Positions 1-10,324 of a stretch of 64,000 bases of DNA are shown piece after piece. The notes below the pieces were generated by a model, which worked only from the letters and a program-made list of their open reading frames with translations, was not told where the DNA came from and did not search any database. The stretch spans positions 310,001 to 374,000 of the forward strand of contig JAVTLE010000014.1 of assembly GCA_033439295.1 (NCBI GenBank), read 5' to 3'. How positions within the stretch are numbered: the stretch's first letter is position 1; each line of letters begins with the position of its first letter. A program made the translations under genes and the position numbers. Source of the stretch: Deuterostichococcus epilithicus. Its lineage: Eukaryota; Chlorophyta; Trebouxiophyceae; Prasiolales; Stichococcaceae.

Positions 1-2
1 CG

Positions 3-182
3 CTGTGCGTGCTGGGGCCGGCCGTCAAGAGCATGACGCGGGCGCAGCAGGAGGCTGGAGCCAGCTCGGCCAAGGAGCAGCTGCAGCTGGAGATGCAGGA
101 TGCGGAGCGCCTTCTGCAGAGGGCCGAGGACCGGGCGCGGCGCCTGCGAGACCCGGTCGATTACCCCGGCGTGCCGGAGTAG
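3..182 (+). CDS. C-terminal exon of an unidentified gene
   Basis: The frame beginning at base 3 is open to a TAG at 180-182 and gives 59 residues. After a short hydrophobic start it becomes a charged, Gln/Glu/Arg-rich stretch (roughly residues 12-48) that looks like an amphipathic helix or coiled coil, and it ends in DPVDYPGVPE. The upstream part of the gene lies outside the window. I do not recognise the family. The frame is chosen because it gives a helix-like composition and a clean stop followed by non-coding-looking sequence; the two other forward frames give low-complexity Ala/Gly/Arg translations. Confidence 0.45.
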   Translation: MCVLGPAVKSMTRAQQEAGASSAKEQLQLEMQDAERLLQRAEDRARRLRDPVDYPGVPE

Positions 183-599
183 GCGGAGCCAGCGGGCAGG
201 GCCGGCACTGGCGGCAGCCGGAGGCGCGGGCGTGCAGGAGCCGACGTCCGATGGCATGGCGGCGTCGGGCGGGTCAGACAACTCTGACAACTTGCCCGCA
301 TGCTGGATGTAATGGGTAAGCTGCTTCAAAGGTGTCCTGCGGATATGGAGTGTGATTGGCTCTTAAATTCCGCCTCGTGTTGGTGGGAACTTTGGCGGTG
401 ATTAGGATGACTAACAGCCGATTCCATTCAGCTTCCTCAATTGCACATTTGGATGTGTTTGATGTGCAATAGCTAGCCCTAGCCCAGCCCCGTTTTGGTT
501 CCTGCCATCATCTCTCAATTCCGGATAGATAAAACAGCATTTTCCCGTGTCGACGTTCCAGTACAGTTCCAAGGCCAATCCACTCCGAGCAGAGGCACC
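183..599 (+). promoter_or_regulatory. Intergenic region and presumed caleosin promoter
   Basis: About 0.4 kb between the preceding stop and the caleosin start. It is less GC-rich than the flanking exons around 330-470. I see no clear TATA box or named motif. The caleosin frame is open upstream of the ATG at 600 to about 495 but without an earlier in-frame ATG. Confidence 0.3.
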
Positions 600-1472
600 A
601 TGTACAAAGACGTCGAGAGCATCGTGCCGGAGGTGCCCATCACAAAGCAGCGCCCGCCGCCCCCAGTGAATGTCCTTGAAGAAAATCTCGGAGATGCCGG
701 ACAGCCTCGCGCCAACCGAGCAGCCACCGTGGACCGGCCCGAGGGCAGCCCGGACAGGTCAGACGGCAAAGGGATGGAATCGTTGCGAGAAATGTAGCCT
801 TGTTCACTGATCGAGCTTTGTAGGCAATTTGACCCTCAAATATGTCTTCATTGCGTTCTGTCAACTGATGGTTGTTCAGGTAAGCATCGGGGATGTGGAG
901 CCGCTGCCGCTGGCATGCAAGACGCCGGCTTCACATGCACATACTGCCACTGATCTGATGGTGTCATACTGTCAAGTGATTTTGCATAACACTATTGGCT
1001 ACATCGTAACAGGCCGCGCAACCGGACGGTACTGCAGCAGCATGTGGACTTCTTCGACCGAGGCGGAGGCATCATCTACCCGTTGGACACCTACGCAGGT
1101 CCACACTGGAACGATCTCCATAGTGGTCTCCTACTGCCGTGGCTTATGGGGTCGACCAGGGCCTGCATGCAAATGAAGTTGCATGTGTATGGCTCCGGAT
1201 CAGGTCCTGACCGCAGGGTGGGCAATCCCTGCAGAGGCTCTGGTAGCCGAGAATGTCGACTCTTGTGTGCTAAACGTGCCGCAGGCTTCCGGAAGATCGG
1301 CTTCAACCCCATCGTCTCCTTCCTGGCGATGCCCGTCATTCACGGCCCCTTCTCCTGGCTGACGCAGAGCAGCTGGCTGCCAGACCCGTGGTTCGGCATC
1401 AACACGAACAACATCCACCAGTGGGCCCTTGCAGCTGCCGAAATGTTCTTGAAAGTTGCTGTGCACCTGAAT

Positions 1473-1519
<47 letters not shown>

Positions 1520-2797
1520 CACTGCTGTTTGAGCAGGTGCCGCCATGCGGCGCGGCGCCGTTCCAGCCGTCGGTGGCGCAAGGCCAATGCGAGGGTGCAT
1601 GCTGCTCGTCACCGATCGTGCAGGAGTCGTCCAGCCAAGGGAAAAATGACAGTGCATGGTGCGTCTAGGCGATGCACATGCATACGACCTACCCAGCCGA
1701 GCTCACATGTGCACCACCTCGGCTGGGTTCACAGGCGGGCAGGCACATTCAGCACTGCAGGGTCACCGCTCACGGCTGCTCCCTCCACTCATGACGGCAG
1801 GTTTGCCTGCGCGCAGGAGCAAGCATGGCAGCGACAGCGAGACATATGACACGGAGGGCCGCATGGTGCCGCAGAAGCTGGAGGAGTTCTTCAGCAAGTG
1901 AGCGCACCGCATCCCTGTGCTGCCTCCGCCCTGCCCCGGTACCCTTGTCTCTGTTGAGATCCGTCACCGTGGGCACGACAAGCAGCAAACTCTGAAACGA
2001 TTGAGATCTGATCCAGTCTCTGCCAATCACCGCAGGCACGACAAGGACAATGATGGGAAGATGAGTTTCGAGGAGGTGTGGGCGGCTACTGAGACGAATG
2101 CCAACAGTTTCGATGTCTTCGGGAGGGCCGCCTCAAAGCTGGAGTGGGTGTTCACCTGGTGCGCTCGCCTGTAAAGGGTTTAGGGTTTAGGGCTGCTCGC
2201 AGGGTCTCTCTTGTCTTGCGTCATGGATGCACCCATGGCTGGGCTGTCGTCCTGCAAGCCAGTGGCCGGCGACGCAGCCACAGGGGTTCGGCAGCATCGA
2301 GATCGAGAGCCGGGCACCTGGTTGACGAGAAGACAAGTGGCAGTCCTGTCTGCTGTGCTCAGACTCGGGTGTCGGCACCCTACAGGCCAGACTTTTCCTT
2401 CAGGGCATGACATGCTGTGTCCGCCTCGGTAGGTGGCTGCTGAAGGACGAGCAGGGCTTCCTGAGCAAGGAGGCGGTGCGCACCTGCATCGACGGCAGCA
2501 TCTTCTACCGCCTGGCCGCTGAGAACGAGAAGAAGAAGGTAAGAGTCAGAAGAGGTCGACATTGCGCTCAGGTAGTTGTAGTGGGTGACTGCATGCATTG
2601 CTGATATATGTGGTGATTCCAAATGGCGCCTGCACCACCCGCATTATCAGCCGGCGCTTCTGCCTTCCGGCGACTCGCCAGGGCAGCATACTGCCAGGCA
2701 GCTCTTCTGCGCCTGTCCCTGTCGTGCTTGCATGACTGACCGCCGATCCTGTGCGCTCTGCTTGCAGGCCGACAGGCGCAAACGCCATGCGCAGTGA
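600..2797 (+). CDS. Caleosin (lipid-droplet peroxygenase family)
   Basis: Caleosins are haem peroxygenases that sit on lipid droplets and the ER. Seven exons (600-757, 1013-1098, 1285-1420, 1817-1897, 2036-2158, 2433-2538, 2768-2797) join with consistent phases into 239 residues, the usual family length. Both family histidines are present: His63 (LQQHVDFFD) and His126 (NNIHQSKHGSDS). A proline-rich hydrophobic segment at about 88-118 fits the membrane hairpin. The EF-hand that normally follows the first His is degenerate here (DRGGGIIYPLD: one residue short and lacking the usual acidic positions). A canonical EF loop occurs instead at 156-167 (DKDNDGKMSFEE). The C-terminus is lysine/arginine-rich. 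Intron 3 holds a (CAG)15 tract. The family call is firm; calcium use is inference. Confidence 0.93.
1474..1518 (+). repeat. (CAG)15 microsatellite in caleosin intron 3
   Basis: Fifteen uninterrupted CAG units inside the intron 1421-1816. The tract is non-coding in the spliced model. It creates long poly-Gln, poly-Ser, poly-Ala and poly-Leu shadow frames on both strands. Confidence 0.9.
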
Positions 2798-3686
2798 GCG
2801 CCCACAGAAATTCGAGGCGGGCCAACAGCGGCGGATCCTGTGGAGACGCTTGGCGCAGCTGATGCGTGGTTCCCATCCGATGGCGCTGCTGCGTGAGGCT
2901 GTTTTAGGATAGCGCGCTGCCACTTCCTTGGCACCTGCGCTTGGCGGCACGCTGTGCAACCGCATCGGCGCGATGTCAGGGCACATGCAGATTGCCAGGC
3001 TGTAGGGACATGTGAAACTCCGAGTCTTGTACATTTAGGTGTATTCTCTGAAGAACAGGGTCAGGACCGCTCAGGAGCAACTTGGTCAGCAGTGTGGCCC
3101 CCAGAACATGGGCATCTGTACAATGTTCTTTGGCAGCGGCAGAAACACCGTGCAATGATGGTTGGCAGTGCTGCATAGCAGCACAGTCCATAGTTGAAGG
3201 TTTGTGCAGCTTGCGTCAGCAGTATACTCATTGATTGAAGAGGACTTGAGTCTGGCAGGATTTGGTGACTCTGCAGAGTTTTCGAAGTTTACAGAGTTGG
3301 AGACGCCGCTTCGGCGCATGGGTTGAGATATCCATGAGCCTGCCTGTATGCAACGATGTTGCCAGAGGTGCAGAGGTCTGTGCCGGCACTGCACATTTGA
3401 ACAAAGTCTTGCACAACCTCGCACATTTGGCTGCGCTAATTACCAATTAGTATTGTGTTCGTCAAGTCGTGCGATGCATGCTGTGCTAGATCAACATAGC
3501 ATCGATGCAACTCAGGATGAGGGTCTCATTGTCAGGCAATGATCTAGGATCTTCATCCGCGACTTTGTGCCCCACGCTGTCCTGCAGTGTAGATTTGTCT
3601 TGGTTCCACTCACTCTCAACCACCATCAACACCCGCTGCAAGAGCTTTTGGGTTGACCGCAGCAGGGGAGACGCACACTCGCCACC
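2798..3686. other. Intergenic region, no gene seen
   Basis: About 0.9 kb between the caleosin stop and the next start. Only short shadow frames without family resemblance are present. It should hold the caleosin 3' UTR and the promoter of the downstream gene, which begins in a strong Kozak-like context (gccaccATG at 3681-3689). Confidence 0.4.
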
Positions 3687-6000
3687 ATGCCGTCCATGCC
3701 TAGCAAGGGGCCGCTTAGCATCCAAGGAGGCGGCCAGCTGCGGGCCCTGGAGGATGCACATGATGCACCGACGCTGCGGCTGCGCATCGTGAATGCGACC
3801 AGCGCCATCAGCCCTGGTGCATATGACTCCTATCACGCGCATGGTGTCCCTCAGCCTTGCTCGTCGGTGTTGGCGAAGCTGCGGCTGATGTGACAAAAAT
3901 TTTAGGATCAAGTCTGGCGTCAAGATTCCCTGACCGACACAACCATGCAGCATCTTCGACTGTGTCAGATGTTGAGCGAATCCCTTGTCGAATTTCTCAC
4001 CTTCAGGCCCCGCGCTGGTGCACCCCGGCAGCTGCGAGGCGTGGGCGCCCTTTATGCAGCAGGTCTGCCTGGCGACGCTCGCCGGCGGCTCTGACTGTGT
4101 CGCGACGGTCAGCGCCTCCGCTTGACTGACTTGACTCGATCTGCAAAGACCGTTTGTGCTGCGTCAGCTCGAACCCTATTGCACAGCACAATGCTACAGC
4201 TCCATCATGTGCATCCGCTGGCCCTGCAGATTCAACTTCAGTCCAACTGCCCGAGCTTGTGGCACGCCGAGTAGTGCAGCTGCCACACGCTGCAGGTTCG
4301 AGCCGACGAGCGGGTGGCGCCGGGCTGCCTGGAGGTGGACTTGCCCTTGCAGCACAGTTTGCACCTGTGCCCTGGCGAGTCTTACGACTTCAGGTGTGGT
4401 CGTCAGGACTTTAGTCGAGAAGCACTTGCGGTTCATCAGAGTTCCTGGACTGTGTGCCGCCGTCTGGCTGCTGATGTGCTGTTGATCAGCTGCTTCGGGT
4501 GCTGCCTCTGCTGCCCTGTGCACCCTGGCGAGTCGTTTCACTTCGGTGCGACAATTGACCAGGATCTTCACACCACCGGCAAATGAGCCCTTCGTGCTGA
4601 CCGACCTGGAGGCGGAAGTGCGGCTGCTGGACCCTGGCGAAACACCCACCGAGCTGCAGGCACGAGACTTGTTCTGTGAGAAAGCTGTTGCACGATCTCG
4701 ACAGGCTGAGCACCCGGATTGGAAATGCCTTGCGGTTCCAACTGACAGCTAGATTGAAGGGTCGACACAGCACAGATGCTACAGGCTGCAATGCCGCCGC
4801 CGCCGCCGCCACCGTCACCACCGCTGCTGCTGCTGTGATGGCAGTGCAGCCGCAAGGCGGAAGCCTACGGCATCTTGAGCGCCAATGCAGCAGCGCGACG
4901 TTGCAGCGATTCTCTTGGCGCCGCCCGCTACCGCAAGTGAGCCAGCGGCACCTGGCGCAAACGGTCCCAGCGCAGGGCTCCGCAAAATTGTCGGCTGCAC
5001 CTCCAAGGTGCCGCCCCCTGTCGCAGGTGGACGAGCGGCTGTTGGCACAGGCTCTGGTCAAGCAGCACCTCGGCCGCGTGCTGGCCGTCAGCCAGCTGCT
5101 GGTGATGGACTGGCGGGGGGTGCCGGTCGTTGCACGCATCACAGCGGCCAACACCCTGGACGCCACTGGTCAGGAGGTGGGGCTTTTGTACTTTAATCCT
5201 CATAGGGTATAAACCAATGGCAGCAGCAGTCCGCAGTGGTGGGGACCCCAGCAATGTTCATGAGGAACCAGCGGCAGCGGCCGCCCCAGAGTCGCTCCCC
5301 TCATCAGCTGCTGGCGCCTGTAGTGCTGGCGACTTGCGCGGCAGGATGCGCATTGGGCAGCAGAAGCTGCATGGCAGGGTATTGTCGGCGCTGCTTGGGC
5401 AGCCATATTTTACTGCTGTGCGACGCTCCGACTCGGGACCCTGGGGACTTCCGGCACACTGGGCGCCGCCATGTGACGAGGCGGCATACGCTCCACTGCC
5501 TCACGCCCCGCATGGGGGCATGCCATCACGTCGGCAGCTGCACAGCATGAGGACCTGGCCCCAGTAACAGGACCGTCTGCGCACCACACGCATCGTCGTC
5601 GAGGCGTTGCCAAGGTGTCCTACCCGTGGTTGGCATGGCTGCAGGAGGCGGTGGCGTACCACTGCTTCCGGGGCCAACTGGCGCCCGACACCGCGGTGCT
5701 ACTAACGGAGCCGCCGGTAGGCGCGGCCGCGCAGCGCGCAGCCATGGCCAGCCTGTCGCTTGGCGGCAGGAGCCAAGGTGAGAGCGACGATGCCAGCTTG
5801 GGAAGCCACAGCATCTGTCATCAACGACACGTACAGATGTTGTACGCTGCCCGAGCAGGGGGAACCTGGCAGCACATGCCTACTCTTTCAACCCACTGGT
5901 GCAGCGTGCTATAGGCATGCACTTTGCTGCCTGCTGATGATGCTGCTGAGTGGTCGTTGGAACATGCAACTGCTGCAGGAGATGCGACTGCTAGTGCTGT

Positions 6001-6042
<42 letters not shown>

Positions 6043-8390
6043 GCGGCCAGACAGCGACCACGTGAGCAACAGCAATGGGAGTGACACTGACGGCAGGACT
6101 GGCGGCGGCAGCCTGACGCTCATCAACAAACAGCCGCGCACATCGCAGGCGCCGTCGGCAAACATTGTCGACGTGTACACAAACGATGGCGAGGTGAGGC
6201 ACAGTCTGTAAGAGAAGGGTAAGAGAAGGCCAAACAGGAAGTACTGCTGTGTCCAGCTGCCACGAAACTGCTAGTGCTGCAGCCGGCACACAGGCTATGC
6301 AAATATCAGCATCTTTATGGCTCTCCTTAGTCGCCGAGTGTTGATCGGCCTCCACAGAACGCCTTAGTTAACGAGCTGCCTCCCATTGCTGGCGGTGCTA
6401 CGATGACGACATGGTCTGCCATCCGCCCCAGGTGTTTCCGGTCAAACGCAAGCTGCTGCGTCCATGCATCGCGCTGACTGGGGCGGTACGGTCTGACGAG
6501 CAGAAGCTTATCAGCGTGCACGTGGACGTGGGAACCCTAATTTTCGACAGGTGAGCGCCGCAAGAGACCCCTGGAGGCGCACACGGCTGAGCTGGCATGC
6601 TAGCTACCGCCAGCCTATATGCAGACGGGCAGCATGAACCGCCTGCAAGCTTGCCCTAGTTTGCCAACTTCCGTTTTCCTGTGAGGTTGCTACTCATCCT
6701 CCTGGAGGCTCAGAGACGCTGGGGCACGCCAGCCTGGAAAGGCACCACCAGCCTGGATCTTTGCAGTGCCACCTGCTTGTGACTACATCTGCAGGGTGCT
6801 GATCTTCCTGGAGGCGCAAGCACAGGGCCAGCCGACGCCCGACTTTGCGGTGCACCTCGCTGAGGAGCTGCTGCCAGCGGCGCGCACCCTTGGCCTGCGC
6901 TCCCTGGAGGTGTGTAGTAAAGCCTACAAGCTAGCTGGCAAGCGTAGCTCCTTGCGATGCCTTGCGATAGGGCAAGGACCATTGCGCATTGAGGTGGGGT
7001 AGCCGACCAGCGCCGCTCCCTGGAGGCGCACCCACGGCGATCGGTTTGGGGCAGAAGCCATGGCCAAAACCTCCAAAACCCCCAAAAGCCAAAAACCCCA
7101 AAAGCCAAATCCTGAAGCCCAAACCCTAAAACCGAAAAACCGCGACGCGAGAAGAGGTGTTGCGTGCGAGCACTGTACGTGAACTGGCGTTTGTCCGCCG
7201 ACGCTCCCTGGAAGTGCGCCGGCAACCAGCGACAAGGCCAGCTCCTGCATCCGACATGCTGCAGCAGCACTTGGGACGTGGCCGTGCAGCAAGTTGCTGT
7301 CGCTGTCTGAGCAGGTGCACGTTGGCCTGGAAGAAGGCGTCCTAGACTTGATGCGACGCGGCCTGAGCACGTGTCCCAATCGTGACTGCAGGACGTGTGC
7401 GCCGCCAAGCTGGGCAACAGCAAGTCGCGGCTGCGGGTGTACGCCTTCGACGAGGTGCGGGCCGCCAACGCCGCGGGCAACTGCTGGCTCATCCTGGACG
7501 GTATGCCCTCCAAGCCCATGCGTCTGCAACCATCTCCGTGCGCAGTGCAGCGCCATGTGCTGCTGACCGTCGAACCCGCAGCATGTAAGCCCGGGGGACC
7601 GCTTGGTAGGCCTGGTCTTGAACGCAAGATGGTACGCTTTGGGAATACCATTGAAGGTCCTCCACCGTGGTGGGACCGCTCGAGCACTAAGCATTCATTG
7701 TGGACTGCAGGCATGATCCTGGACGTGACGCGCTGGCTGCCGGAGCACCCGGGCGGCAGCAGCATCATCCCGGCGCAGGCGCTGAACCTGGAATGCTCGC
7801 GCTTCTTCGAGGTGCGCCGGCGTGCCCGGCCCTGTGTACTGCTCCTGAGGTGCAGGTTTAGGATTTTGCGGCCTTGTCTCGTGGACCTGCAGGGTGCGTC
7901 TGTTTCTGTGGGGCAGTCCGCCGAGAACTGTGTGCGTGCTTTCCTCGTGCGCCGCTTCATGTCTGCCTCTGCTCACATTTCAATCCTATTGCAGCGCATG
8001 TCAGCAGCATATAAATATATGGCCCCTCTTCACCCTTCGGTCAATGCGACGCAGGTGTACCATGTCAGCCGCGAGTCGTTCCTGTACATCAAGGTTCGCC
8101 TCAGCCACAATGTTCTAATACTATTACCTTAGTAAGGTGCACATCCGCCGCATGAAGCCAGCTATCCTGCCCAGCGCCGTGGTCTCCATACCTGCTCACA
8201 GGCACATCCTTAATGCAGATGCAAGGGCCTCTTGGACGTGCAGGAGTTTTACATCGGGGAGCTGGCGCCGGAGGACGTGGGGCTGGTGCCGTGCGAGGAG
8301 CGGCCTTCGGACGACTTCCTGCAGCAGCTGCGCGAGTACACGCCCTACCGACTGCGGCCGGAGGCCCCAAAGGCCTTCAAGAGCTTCTGA
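3687..8390 (+). CDS. Cdc48/NSF-N-like + BTB/SKP1-like + cytochrome b5 domain protein
   Basis: Thirteen exons join in phase: 3687-3816, 4007-4107, 4296-4393, 4563-4659, 5027-5176, 5645-5777, 5979-6193, 6432-6550, 6795-6909, 7392-7500, 7711-7811, 8055-8093, 8244-8390, giving 517 residues. Residues about 1-230 resemble the double-psi barrel N domain of NSF/Cdc48 (weak, by eye). An in-frame poly-Gln tract of 13 follows in exon 7. Next comes a SKP1/BTB-like stretch (DVYTNDGEVFPVKRKLL to LLPAARTLGLRSLEDVC), then a cytochrome b5 domain with the haem-ligand motif EHPGG in exon 11 and a candidate second ligand in YHVSRESF of exon 12. The 4660-5026 intron works only as GC-AG, so that junction is the least certain. 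Function unknown; a haem-regulated adaptor or ubiquitin-pathway role is speculation. Confidence 0.72.
6002..6040 (+). repeat. (CAG)13 tract coding poly-glutamine
   Basis: Thirteen pure CAG codons in exon 7 of the b5-domain gene, in frame between the barrel-like N-terminal part and the BTB-like part. Unlike the caleosin tract it lies in coding sequence, so its length may vary the linker. Confidence 0.85.
7064..7140. repeat. Degenerate telomere-like CCCTAAA/CCCCAAAA tract
   Basis: A run of imperfect units (ccaaaacc, cccaaaag, ccctaaa) in the intron 6910-7391. It resembles the plant and green-algal telomere repeat TTTAGGG read on the opposite strand, but is too irregular to be a telomere. Confidence 0.55.
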
Positions 8391-8827
8391 TAGCAGCCAG
8401 TTGAATATGGCAGCTGTCGGTACGGAACTTCTTGCACGCCGCCAGTCTGCTGCAGTCAGCAGATGCAGTGATGTTGTGGAGTTGGGCGAGATTGCACATT
8501 GCGAAATCGTTCGGTTAGACGGATGAATTTTGGCTTGCCCATTGCGCTCTTAAAGACGTAGCGGCAGCCAGAGCTGCCAACATCACAACGGTGTTAAGTC
8601 TCCTCCCCACGTACATTGTCGGGGTCTTGCAAGGATGATGCAACAGCACAAGGGCTGACTTCCCAAGTCCGGCATCCGCAACTGGCCAAACCATGGTCCA
8701 ATAGCATGTGTGTCGTGACAGCCGAGTTGCCGAAATATGGCGGCGTCCGCCCGCCAGTTGCTCAGAATCACAGCTGCACTTGAGCGCCCAAAGCGTCATC
8801 CCAGCTGTCAAAAGCGCCCAGAGCAAA
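8391..8827. other. Convergent 3' flank between the b5-domain gene and SmD1
   Basis: About 0.44 kb between two convergent stop codons, so it should carry both 3' UTRs. No additional gene or clear terminator-like structure seen. Confidence 0.4.
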
Positions 8828-9824
8828 CTACCGGCGGCCGCGACCCCGACCGCGTCCACGGCCCCTGCCCCGGGCCATGCCTACGCGGTGCAACGACAAA
8901 GCTCGTCATGTCTCTGCAGAAGCCCATGGGTGTAGCAGAAGTCAGTACACGATGCAGGGGCGTCCCTGGCGGAACGAAACGCAAGTCGAAATAGCAGCGA
9001 GGTTGCGCGACTGTAAACAACCCCAGTGCCCATGAAGTGGATGACGTTCGAGAATATTTGATGCAGGTCATCCAAACAGCACAAGGGAGCGCTCCAGTGC
9101 GTTGTGTGTTCTGCTGCTGCAAATTGTCAGATGCTAAAGTAAGAAGCGACGGCTTACCGACACGCTCGGGGCGCTTGGGGCGGGTCTTCGGCTGGTCCAG
9201 GTCCACGAGCAGCGTGTCCAGGTTCAGTGTGTCGGGCAGGATGTAGTACCTGCCGAGCACAAGAATCATGGTGTTAAGAGCTTGACTTACTGCGGCACAG
9301 CGCAGACCAGTCGCTGTTAGCTGGCGAGCAGCAAAGCCTTCCTTGCCGCAGAGGACTGCGCACTGGTGCATCCCCCACCTGATGTTGTTGCCGCGCACGC
9401 TCATTTGGTCCACCGAAATGGGGTTCTTGCCCTTCGGCGTGATCTTCACCGTCCGCAGGTGCGTATTCATTGCGACATCAACGCCTGCGGCAAAGTGTGG
9501 GCACGCTCGTCCATATATGACAGGCATGTAGCGGGAACTCCTACAAGTCCCATTCATGAAGCGCAAAAGGCATCCTTAGGCAGGCGTGGGCACCTGAAAC
9601 AGTTCCCTGAATGACGGTGCCGTTCTTCAGCTCAATTTGGACGGTCTCGTTGGACAGCTTCATCAGGAACCTGCGCCAAACGTAGCAGACGATCGATGTT
9701 GTCCTGCTATCCTCGTCGCAAGCCTCGATGCACAGCGTTCGCTGCCATCGAGCAGGAGCGGACTGCAACTATGAGTGCAGAAAGAATGCCATGACTGTCA
9801 CGCTGACCTGACGAGCTTGACCAT
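8828..9824 (-). CDS. SmD1: Small nuclear ribonucleoprotein SmD1
   Basis: Core Sm-ring subunit of spliceosomal U snRNPs. Five exons on the minus strand (9824-9808, 9670-9594, 9484-9379, 9249-9158, 8880-8828) join in phase into 114 residues. The start [16 protein letters not shown], the Sm1 region ([15 protein letters not shown]), the Sm2 region ([14 protein letters not shown]) and a C-terminal run of alternating Arg-Gly are all diagnostic of SmD1. The tail is shorter than in animals. The first exon is only 17 bases. The gene is divergent from HPPD, with about 0.5 kb between the two starts. All four introns use GT-AG. Confidence 0.96.
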
Positions 9825-10324
9825 CGTGACCGCCGCCCTGGATGTCTGCCGTCAAGGCTTGATGAGCCGGGCAGGCGACCACCCCCAAGACCCGGTCCCG
9901 AGCAGCGATCTTTTCGGGCTGATGCAGCTTGTTTGGTCGGCTCACAGCACGTCAAACTGCGCGGCGGCCTCCAGTTGGATCCAGTGACGCTGTGACGGCG
10001 ATGTGTCGCGGCAAGAACTTAACATGGGCAAGGCTGGGCGAGGGTGCTTGCTGTCGAGCCGAAGGCTGCCAACATTGCCCACTGCTTTCTGCGACAAAGC
10101 AGCGATTCCCATCCAGGGCGGGTGGAGATGGATGGAGACAAGATGGGGAATCACAGCACGCTGCTGGATTCCTGCAGGTCCTTGCTGACGTGGTCAGATG
10201 CAGGGCAGATGCACGTGATCATAAGCATTATGAAGTGCACCAGTGCCATCGCTGCACAAATGGCATCGTACCGTCTCGGAGCTCTTCATTCACGTAGTTG
10301 GTTTCTGCAGCTGCTCGCAAGCAC
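9825..10324. promoter_or_regulatory. Bidirectional promoter region, SmD1 / HPPD
   Basis: Exactly 500 bases lie between the SmD1 start (minus) and the chosen HPPD start (plus). Both 5' UTRs and promoters must fit here. No TATA-like element stands out. Confidence 0.45.

Noticed and set aside
1340-1657. Poly-Ala and poly-Leu frames on both strands
   Set aside because: Frame-shifted or antisense reading of the (CAG)15 repeat in a caleosin intron.
2173-2192. Chromosome end or telomere
   Set aside because: Only two to three units, inside a gene and flanked by coding exons on both sides.
6710-7960. 416-residue minus-strand open frame
   Set aside because: Antisense shadow of the well-supported b5-domain exons; translation is Arg/Ser/Pro-rich with no motifs.
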